Shown: one piece after another, positions 45,261-54,020 of the stretch
How positions within the stretch are numbered: the first letter of the stretch is position 1
Layout: each line of letters begins with the position of its first letter
From: Branchiostoma floridae
Taxonomy: Eukaryota > Chordata > Leptocardii > Amphioxiformes > Branchiostomatidae
DNA: 64,000 nt
Assembly: GCF_000003815.2 (NCBI RefSeq)
Contig: NC_049986.1
Coordinates: 5,573,255-5,637,254, forward strand
Direction of reading: 5' to 3'
Notes under the pieces: model-generated
Databases searched by the model: none
What the model saw: the letters and a program-made list of their open reading frames with translations, nothing else
What the model was told of the DNA's origin: nothing
Translations under genes and position numbers: made by a program

Positions 45261-45292
45261 TGTAACAAACGTTACCGGTAACGTTTGTTACA
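45261..45292. repeat. 32-bp perfect palindrome
   Basis: Half-site TGTAACAAACGTTACC followed directly by its reverse complement, with no spacer. Weaker outer arms ACAGGG (45243-45248) and CCCTGT (45295-45300) suggest a tiny palindromic insertion or a cruciform-prone site. Confidence 0.9.
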
Positions 45293-45689
45293 TGCCCTGT
45301 AATGCATTACCAATGGGACCGAAAATAATAAGTTGCCATTTTTTGGCTATGGTTAAAAGAGGAATTTTCAAAAACAACCAAGTAGTTTTCAGTGAAAATA
45401 AAGCGGATTTATTTTTCGACCAAAAAATGCCATTTTCGACATTTCAATGAGAACGAGTGCTCAGTGGTTTAAACATTTTGTGTGTACATGTATGTGTATG
45501 TGTCTGTATGAGCACGGGCACGTCTGACTCTGTGTGTGCGTGGTTTGTGTGTAAGTGTATGACTTGTATGTTTGAGTGTGTCTGTGCGTGTGTTTGCGTG
45601 AGTGTGTGTATGTGTTAGCCATCAACATTGTGTGAATCTGATTTTCGCGAGTATAGAGCTTTAAGTGTTACTGTACATGTGTTTAGAAA

Positions 45690-46060
45690 TTGCATTTATT
45701 ACGTCACGCCCGGGCAAGAGCGCATATTGCACCGCACTCTGCCAAGACTTGCCCCGGGTATATAAGGGCGTCACTTGACTCCTTGAGGAAGCAATAGCAA
45801 CATGCGGCTCTTAAATGCCATTTCCTTAGCGGGTGACTCCGTCTGCCCGTGAACTCTACCTCCAAATTATTGATAAAACTGATATAAGCCACGCTAGGGC
45901 AAGATTTCCCAAAAATTCGGCCCGCGCGCTTTCATCTGTCCCGCCATCGCAGTCTCTGCGCGGTGGCGTGTCCTCGGAGAGGCGGTCTCCATGACTTTTC
46001 GTGAGAAGTTGTACGGGTTGGCGCGCGCGGCTGTTCACTGGTGCCGACCCGGGTCATTCC
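45690..46060 (+). promoter_or_regulatory. Candidate CRE/TATA promoter and CpG block in a gene B intron
   Basis: A CRE-like TTACGTCACG (45699) lies about 60 bp before a TATA box (GTATATAAGG, 45759). Downstream are 'gggcgtcacttgactccttg' and a CpG-rich block (45900-46060: 'cggcccgcgcgctttcatct', 'ggttggcgcgcgcggctgtt'). CCCGGGCAAG and CTTGCCCCGGG flank as inverted sequences. It stands out from the AT-rich intron. The ATG at about 45801 opens a frame of only 12 codons, so a transcript would be non-coding or spliced. It could instead be an enhancer of the Lhx genes. Confidence 0.35.
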
Positions 46061-46728
46061 GGATGAAATACAGTAGCCAAACCGCCCCAGAAACACAGCC
46101 AATTAGAGCCGGGACAAAATTTATGGCATCCTATACAAGTTATGGATGATTTGTCTACAGTCTGAATCGAGCTCGCGAATATTAAACTACAGCCATGAAC
46201 TATCCTTATCAATTCGGAAGGACATTGTACAGATAAAGAGATTTGAGATAAAAACTGTATATTAAGAGTTTTGAAATCCGTTAAGGATATGTTTCACACA
46301 AGAAGCTTAGACGGCACGATAGTATCTTCTACGATCCGAAAAACATTTAGCCCGCTATGAAGTCATTTGTGACGCGCAGACAAGTACAAAGAACTGAAGC
46401 TGAGATACGTATACTTCACTGGACACTATCTATAGCACTGATTTTCGGATGCGAAGAGAATGCCATCATCTATAGCATACCAAACAAAGTTGCAAATAGA
46501 AATATGGAATTAGCTTATCCACATAAAGAAAGTCGGAAAGGAAAATGTATGCAGGGGTCATTGGTGAGCTCGAATTAAAAATGTGCTTGAATTTTAATTT
46601 AAATTTTTTTTACGGTTTTTCCTTCTTTACGTTGTAGCATTAGTATGATTGCTGTTATTTGTATGAGCTGCATATCATCTGTAATGATGCTAATATACAG
46701 GCTCTTTTTGAAACTGACTTAAAAAAAT

Positions 46729-47095
46729 GTACGACACAGGCACGGCCATACTAAGAATGTCTTTTGTTTTCGATCGTACGATAAACGAGATATCAAAAAG
46801 GACGTTCCGCTGCAATACTTTAGCAGGCCACTAGGGGACCTATTATCTATCTCGACCTTTGTTTCCTTACCCATATCCACCTACCAAATATCATCAGGAT
46901 CCATCTAAGGCTTCTCGAGTTATGCAGACAAACACCGCAGTACCTTAGCAAGCTGATAGGGGGCCCATTATCGAACTTGACCTTCGTTTTTTTCTAAACC
47001 CTTGCAACCTACCAAATATATTTTAGGATCCATCTAAGGCTTCTCAAGTTATGCAGACAAACACGCTCTTAACATTCTGGCGAAGGTAATAATGA
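46729..47095. repeat. Dispersed repeat with internal ~125-bp duplication
   Basis: Two successive copies of 'gcaatactttagcaggccac…taccaaatatcatcaggatc…catctaaggcttctcgagtt…atgcagacaaacac' start at about 46813 and 46938. The same family occurs at 25355-25640, 37540-37610 and 53500-53930. The CGTACGA-type motif precedes it (46780). Confidence 0.7.
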
Positions 47096-47099
47096 ACTC

Positions 47100-47335
47100 A
47101 TGAATACCTGGAACATTGCAGTAGGAGTCGGTGTCTAAGACACAGGCAAGACCATATTAAGAATGTCTTCTGTTTTTGATCGTACGATGTATAGATGAAA
47201 TCATGAATTGTCCTACCTGGAACACTGCAGTACGAGTGGGAGTCTACCACACATCAAGACCATATAAGAATGTCTCCCTTTTGATCGTACGATAAATGAA
47301 ATCATGAATCGTATACCTGGAACACTGCAGTAAGA
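47100..47335 (-). repeat. Three tandem copies of the LIM2b exon end with splice donor
   Basis: The exon's last ~27 nt (minus strand '…gac tcy tac tgc arT GTT CCA G|gta') and ~75 bp of following intron are repeated at a ~105-bp period. Donor CCAG|gtatac is at 47317 (real exon), CCAG|gtagga near 47219 and CCAG|gtattc near 47110. Intervening landmarks 'aagaccatat-aagaatgtct' and 'gatcgtacgat-atgaaatca' are also shared. An AG directly precedes the 27-nt coding-like part in both extra copies. Confidence 0.85.
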
Positions 47336-47497
47336 GTCGGAGTCCCCCCTTTTCCTGGGCCTGCCCCGGTATGACACGCCGCCCGGGCTGTGGTAGTATG
47401 GGGAGTGCGGCAGGGGTTTGGACCCCATGGCTGCCCCGTACCTCCCTTCAGACCGCATAAACGTCTCGTAGTGATATCTGCAGTAGATGGCACTGCC
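47317..47497 (-). CDS. Lhx2/9: Lhx2/9 gene B, LIM2 exon second part and linker
   Basis: Acceptor cggttgtgtttcag at 47498 (phase 0) and donor TTCCAG|gtatac at 47316 (phase 1). It encodes GSAIYCRYHYETFMRSEG, supplying the last two zinc ligands of LIM2 (C-x2-H), then a linker with YRGRPRKRGDSDSYC. GRPRKR is the conserved basic patch found in gene A and in vertebrate LHX2/9. The linker is shorter than gene A's. In gene A and in vertebrates this sequence is continuous with the first part of LIM2, so gene B has an additional intron. Confidence 0.93.
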
Positions 47498-49525
47498 CTG
47501 AAACACAACCGTACAATACATTACAAAGACAATAGAGAACGAACGCCATTTTGTGATAGAATGTAGAGTCATAGACTATTTACACCCGCAATCCAAATGT
47601 ATAAGGCACGTACAACAACCTCACTGCGACGGTTCTGCGACCAGTAGGCCATTTTACAGAGATTTCAATGAGCTGCGCAAGAAACGAATTCTTTTGCGCT
47701 TTGTGAATTTGTTGTCTTTCCCGTCAGATTTTTTTTTCTTCATTTTGCATGATATTCAACTTATGACACAAGGGGCTGGACGAATTCAATCTAGGTCCAG
47801 TGAATTAGAATCCATAGCAAGGACAGAAATTTACTATAATTGTATAATATTAACATATGCAAGTCATATTTTCCGATATGACATGCTGATAAATCCATAT
47901 TTCTAATGCAGCTAGACAAGCATTTCGTCGCGAAACATATTTGCTCTTTCCCCATTTTTCTGTCATAGCTTAAAAAGGGAGGAAATTAAATTCAGTCGAT
48001 GCTAGCAATACTAAATATCTGTATCTTATATCTATGAACATGTTTGTGTGTGTTTCAAAAATGTGCAAAAGAATTTAAAGGTACATTCATAGGGAACATA
48101 TTTGACGTTTACTTTGGAAAGTAGTATCATACTTTCTTTCCTGCTGTTAGTAATTTTATATGATAATATACTATTATTTGTTCTTCCACATAAACTAAGT
48201 TATCATTTTCCTTTATAATGTTCTTACCGATCACTTAGATTACATATTATCTAGCCGTTTTGTCAAAAGAACACTGATATGAAAATATGTGAATCATTAA
48301 TTATATCTTTGCCATGAAAGCTCAATTACATGTAGCCCAATTCAGAAAGATATTATGTAGTTCGATTGAACAAATAGAAGATAGAAGAAAACACTAAAAA
48401 TATTTAGATCATCGTCAATATAGAAGTATGAAATATATTACGCCATAACCAAAATGGATAATTCATATACACATTATCAATTTAATATGTATCCCAAATA
48501 TACGACAAGAAATGGTTCAGTTCTGAGTCCGTTGTGCATTTTAATCTTTTTTTTTTTGTTTAAGTGCTTTTTTTATCGTGACCGTGCGAACGGAAGCGTC
48601 GGGCGGCGATGTTGAGCTAAAGGCCCGACGACTAGATGACAAGGCCCCGGGACATCACCCTCGTTAAGGTCAATTTTATCTGAGCCGACATGAAATCTGT
48701 CAGGAACACTTAAGAGTTCCGTGGTCGACTCTGCATTCGCCATCGTGTTCTTATTTCAACTGTAGTCTGGGATACACTTTGTCCGTTAAACACGGCAACA
48801 CCTTAGCCATAATATCAATTATACCAAATTTTCCCTGGCGTCGCTACGAGAAAGAACATCGAATTCAAAGATGTTCCTGAATTATCACCCGCGCCGCCAC
48901 CGCCTAGTGAGAAAATGCGCTCTACTACTTCAGCAATGATAATATTGGATTGTACGTAATATCATAAGGGAGGACGCAGACCCTTTGTGATGCAAGTGTG
49001 CCGATCCTTATGTAAGGGATTTGACGCGTGCCTCTTTCAATGAAACATTATCATTATAAAATAAAAGTGGCCATCATTATTATTCAGACATAGTTAAAAA
49101 AAACGTGCCAGACAATGTGGCATGCGTCTTATATAAGGATCAAATAATTTCAGTTAGCTTGTTGTCCGGGATTGACTATTTTTATGAGTCCTACGTGGCT
49201 AATTAAAAACCTAGGATGGCCGCTTGCAGATTTTTCCCTCGGGACTTGCAATGGTGATACAGGTCATCTTCTGGATACGGAGAACTGCTTTACAATATGT
49301 GATTTGCATTAGCTGTAATGACATGGTTGACAGATACCTAATCCATATAACAATCAAAATGAAGATATAAATCATATTTCCTACCTTGCCTAGCAAAGTA
49401 ACGTTAATTACAAAGGCGTTATTTTTAGAGGGTGCAATAAAACACATGCGATGTCTATTAAAGTGTTCTACCGTTTTATGGCGATGGCTAGTCTGTCTCT
49501 CTCCCTCTGCCATGCTCATTAGTAC
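47498..49525 (-). other. Gene B additional intron, distal part: no recognisable feature
   Basis: AT-rich, with a MITE family 3-like trace at 47610-47720 ('cctcactgcgacggttctgc', 'tttgtgaatttgttgtcttt'). A GC-balanced block at 48590-48920 is free of visible repeats and could be a regulatory element, but nothing in it is recognisable. No coding exon. Confidence 0.4.
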
Positions 49526-49529
49526 TTTC

Positions 49530-50272
<743 letters not shown>

Positions 50273-50277
50273 CTCAC

Positions 50278-50431
50278 CTGCATACCGAACTCGTCCCCCG
50301 TAGTGAGCGCCTTGTCGCAGGTGACACAGGTGAAACAGGCCAGGTGATAGACGGAGTCTCGCGCCCGCATCACCATCTCACGTGCCGTGATACCCAGGTG
50401 GCACCGCCCACACCGCTGTACTGCGAACCGT
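50278..50431 (-). CDS. Lhx2/9: Lhx2/9 gene B, LIM2 exon first part
   Basis: Acceptor tttgtttgtcag at 50432 (entry phase 2, restoring Arg with the LIM1 exon) and donor ATGCAG|gtgaga at 50277 (phase 0). It encodes RRFAVQRCGRCHLGITAREM, then VYHLACFTCVTC and ALTTGDEFGMQ: zinc ligands one to six of LIM2 (C-x2-C, H-x2-C-x2-C-x2-C). The final pair is on the next exon. Residue by residue it is close to gene A (RRFSVKRCARCHLGISASEM), so both derive from one gene. The acceptor is preceded by (GTTT)n, as is the start of the same intron. Confidence 0.95.
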
Positions 50432-50452
50432 CTGACAAACAAACAAACAAAT

Positions 50453-51116
50453 ATAAAAAAAACTAAACAAACAACGTACATTCAAACTCATTCATGAAAC
50501 ACCAATCAACAGTATTTTGTCTAATTGATGTATGCTGATATGTGTGTGTTACGCCAAGGAGCGTTTATACATGCTATACAGACATCAATTTGTATTGTAT
50601 TGAAAATTTCAATACATAGTCAGTCGAAAGCAAAAACATATTCTTATATAATACTAGCTGCCAAAATATCAATAAATCGGGGTAAAATCCATTTCAATCT
50701 AACCAAACAAAAGACCAACGACCAATCAATGTTCGTTTATCCTAATTAGACCAGATGAAAATATCTTCAAACGACACAATTGTTATTAGGCGCCAACATC
50801 ATTTTTGAGGGAATATCATATCATACTTGACATCCATTCTATTACACCTAACTTTAGCAATTGAAGAGACGTAAAATGCAATGAATTGGGAAACATTAAG
50901 TGATGTGTCAGTATGACATGTTACAGGTGTAAGTTGTTACATTTGAGGCTGTGATATCTAATTGTTGGTGGGTACGAGTATGTAAAGATGGGGGTCTAGT
51001 GCTTGAGGGGGTCGCATCTTAAGTACGTTAAAGAAACAACCATACTTTCAACTTCATCTTCGAGTAGATCCAACCCCCGATGCTTACTGTACAAAGTCGG
51101 TGTTTTACTAGTCTCT
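50453..51116 (-). other. Gene B intron, proximal part: nothing recognisable
   Basis: AT-rich, no repeats or exon-like sequence found between the LIM2a acceptor and the palindromic element at 51117. Confidence 0.4.
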
Positions 51117-51515
51117 ATACACCTTTCTCACGCGGCGGCCATGATAGATCCAAGAAGAGGTCAATGAGGCAAACAGACAAAACTTATTTCTAAAATCAGG
51201 TCCCATTCAGTTTTCCCCCAAACCACACAAATTTTCATGATATAAGATAGAATAATAAATATTACAAGAAGTGTTATGCACCGAAAGATGTAGCAATTTA
51301 GAGTAGTGTAGACTGACCCCATAGTCCATTAAGAGATGCAAAATAAAAACATAATAATGCAAATTTTTAACGAATTTGCAGCCATTCACTTATTGGTCGA
51401 TTTCCTAATTGGCAGGCTATCATTGGTCGAACTGCTAATTATGATGGACAGCCTTTTGTTTGCCACATTGAACTAGTTTTAGATCTATCATGGCCGCCGC
51501 GTGAGAAAGGTGTAT
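51117..51515. mobile_element. 399-bp palindromic element with 34-bp perfect TIRs
   Basis: 51117-51150 (ATACACCTTTCTCACGCGGC plus GGCCATGATAGATC) is exactly inverted at 51482-51515. The interior is AT-rich, with 'attggtcgatttcctaattg' and 'attggtcgaactgctaatta' in direct repeat. Sequence immediately beyond (51530-51690) resembles the right half of the 'CTCTACCAGGC' element ('gttagctgggcgggagtatc', 'tttatagcgacctatggcgc'), suggesting nested insertions. Confidence 0.85.
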
Positions 51516-51764
51516 CATGCTACAAGAAAGAGTAGAAATTGGCCAAATGGACATATATCATACCAGAGGAGTTAGCTGGGCGGGAGTATCGCACCTTCAG
51601 TACGACAAAGCTTCAGCTCCTCTACAATGTTATCTGTATATTGGGCCAACTCATACCTTTTATAGCGACCTATGGCGCCTGGTAGAGCTAACGTTCCATG
51701 TTTTCCGTTTATCAAAAACAAACAAACAGACATAAACAAAACAAAAAAGCGTTTCAGCTGTAGG

Positions 51765-53340
51765 AGATAGAAACACGTCAGTTCGCAGTCCAGTCGCACA
51801 AACAAACAAACAAACAAACAAACAAACAAACAAACAAACCTGTAGTAGTCCTCTCGACAGTAGATCCTCCCGTCTTTAGAGAAACACGTCAGTTCGCAGT
51901 CCAGCCGCACAAACAAACAAACAAACAAACAAACAAACAAACAAACAAACAAACCTGTAGTAGTCCTCTCTACAGTAGATTCTCCCATCTTTAGAGAAAC
52001 ACGTCAGTTCGCAGTCCAGCCGCACAAACAAACAAACAAAAAAAACAAACAAACAAACAAACAAACAAACCTGTAGTAGTCCTCCCTACAGTAGATCCTC
52101 CCGTCTTTAGAGAAACACGTCAGTTCGCAGTCCAGCCGCACAAACAAACAAACAAACAAACAAACAAACAAACCTGTAGTAGTCCTCTTTACAGTAGATT
52201 CTCCCATCTTTAGAGAAACACGTCAGTTCGCAGTCCAGCCGCACAAACAAACAAACAAACAAACCTGTAGTAGTCCTCCCTACAGTAGATCCTCCCGTCT
52301 TTAGGGAAACACGTCAGTTCGCAGTCCAGCTGCACAAACAAACAAACAAAAAAACAAACAAACAAAAAAACAAACAAACAAACCTGTAGTAGTCCTCTCT
52401 ACAGTAGATTCTCCCATCTTTAGAGAAACACGTCAGTTCGCAGTCCATCCGCACAAACAAACAAACAAACAAACCTGTAGTAGTCCTCCCTACAGTAGAT
52501 CCTCCCATCTTTAGAGAAACACGTCAGTTCGCAGTCCAGCCGCACAAACAAACAAACAAACAAACAAACCCGTAGTAGTCCTCCCTGCAGTAAATCCTCC
52601 CGTCTTTAGAGAAACACGTCAGTTCCCAGTCCAGTCGCACAAACAAACAAACAAACAACCAACCAACCAACCTGTAGAAGTCCTCTCGACAGTAGATCCT
52701 CCCATCTTTAGAGAAACACGTCAGTTCGCAGTCCAGTCGCACAAACAAACAAACAAACAAACCTGTAGTAGTCCTCTTTACAGTAGATTCTCCCGTCTTT
52801 AGAGAAACACGTCAGTTCGCAGTCCAGCCTCACAAACAAACAAACAAACAAACCTGTAGTAGTCCTCTCGACAGTAGATCCTCCCGTCTTTAGAGAAACA
52901 CGTCCGTTCGCAGTCCAGGCCCACAAACAAACAATCAAACAAACAAACCTGTAGTAGCCCTCTCGACCGGTAGATTCTCCCGTCTTTTGAGAAAACAGTT
53001 CATTCCGCAGTCCAGCCGGCCCAACTAACCAACCAAACCAACGAACCAAACTTGTTGCCGTCCCCCTCCACACGTGGATTCCCCCGTCTTTAGAGAAACA
53101 CGTCAGTTCGCAGTCCAGCCTCACAAACAAACAAACAAACAAACAAACAAACAAACCTGTAGTAGTCCTCCCTACAGTAGATCCTCCCGTCTTTAGAGAA
53201 ACACGTCAGTTCGCAGTCCAGCCTCACAAACAAACAAACAAACAAACAAACAAACAAACCTGTAGTAGTCCTCCCTACAGTAGATCCTCCCGTCTTTAGA
53301 GAAACACGTCAGTTCGCAGTCCAGCCGCACGTCACACTCA
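51765..53340 (-). repeat. Tandem array of the LIM1 exon end plus splice donor (15 complete + 1 partial copies)
   Basis: Each unit (gene sense) is ~75 nt of exon encoding RLDCELTCFSKDGRIYCRED and YYR, ending AG|gtttgtttg, followed by (GTTT)n of variable length. Units recur every ~88-120 bp. The 53260 copy is the true exon end and 14 complete copies plus one truncated copy (about 51765-51790) lie downstream in the intron. Ligand residues (C-x2-D) persist in nearly all copies. Units near 52990 and 53090 are clearly decayed. Copies contain no convincing splice acceptor, so they are decoy donors and not full exons. The Phe-Val-Cys-Leu-rich ORFs come from the GTTT spacers. Confidence 0.95.
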
Positions 53341-53472
53341 CAGCACTTGAGGCAGGCGGAGTGCCACTGCCTGGTCCACCGCGTGGAGGAAGAACCGGTC
53401 CTGGATCTTCTCACCGCACCCGCCACAGGCGATGGAGCCGGGCTTGGTGTCCAGGTTTACCACTGGCATCGT
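53260..53472 (-). CDS. Lhx2/9: Lhx2/9 gene B, LIM1 exon with one-base frameshift
   Basis: Acceptor ctttctttcccag at 53473 (phase 0) and donor TACAG|gtttgtttg at 53259 (phase 2). It begins TMPVVNLDTKPGSIACGGCG, close to gene A (MPVVHPEEKPG), then EKIQDRFFLHAVD. A single extra base in GACCAGGCAGTGG (about 53373-53374) then shifts the frame. After it, RQWHSACLKCCECDVRLDCE and LTCFSKDGRIYCREDYYR restore a full LIM1 with all eight ligands (C-x2-C, H-x2-C, C-x2-C, C-x2-D). The length, 213 nt, is one base too long for the phase 0 to phase 2 exon; 212 would fit exactly, as in gene A (263, mod 3 = 2). A sequencing or assembly error is the simplest cause; loss of gene function is the alternative. Confidence 0.92.
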
Positions 53473-53479
53473 CTGGGAA

Positions 53480-53930
53480 AGAAAGAGGAAAGATATTAAA
53501 ACCGGAGGTTCCACTGCAGCACCGCAGAAAGCTGCTTAGGAGGTCAATCGGTATNNNNNNNNNNNNNNNNNNNNNNNNNNNNNNNNNNNNNNNNNNNNNN
53601 NNNNNNNNNNNNNNNNNNNNNNNNNNNNNNNNNNNNNNNNNNNNNNNNNNNNNNTGTTATTGGACAGCAAGTCTTTTCTACTCAGGACCATTTGGGACCA
53701 GAGTTTCCGCTTCCTTCCAGCTAATCCCAAGTTGGTCAGTGTCCCTTTGTTGCATATGGCTACAAGTTAGTTTTGGTCTTTAACGCTTTCTTTTATCCTT
53801 TGTCGGGTCGCCAGTGTAGCGCTGTTTTAGCATGTATTACTCAGGCATTCTATTCTCCAACCTCTACCCACTTACCAGATATCATAAGGACCCATCCACA
53901 GCGTCTCGAGTTATGCATTTCACTCTCCCT
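53480..53930. repeat. Dispersed repeat interrupted by a 100-N gap
   Basis: 'aaaccggaggttccactgca', 'gcaccgcagaaagctgctta' before the gap (53555-53654), and 'taccagatatcataaggacc', 'gcgtctcgagttatgca' after it, match the family at 46800-47095. It abuts the LIM1 acceptor (53473) almost directly. The gap of exactly 100 N is a scaffold join of unknown true size. Confidence 0.7.
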
Positions 53931-53939
53931 CTACATCTC

Positions 53940-54020
53940 TCTCTTTCACACACACACACACACTGGCACACACATACACACACACATACACACACACAAA
54001 CAAACAAACAAACAAAAAAC
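53940..54020. repeat. (CA)n/(CAAA)n microsatellite
   Basis: 'cacacacacacacactggca' then further CA runs and 'caaacaaacaaacaaacaaa'. It forms the tail of the preceding dispersed repeat. Confidence 0.9.

Noticed and set aside
51572-52760. ORFs with Phe-Val-Cys-Leu runs alternating with LIM-like segments
   Set aside because: The hydrophobic runs are (GTTT)n spacers. The LIM-like parts are intronic exon-end copies without acceptors, so these are not independent genes.
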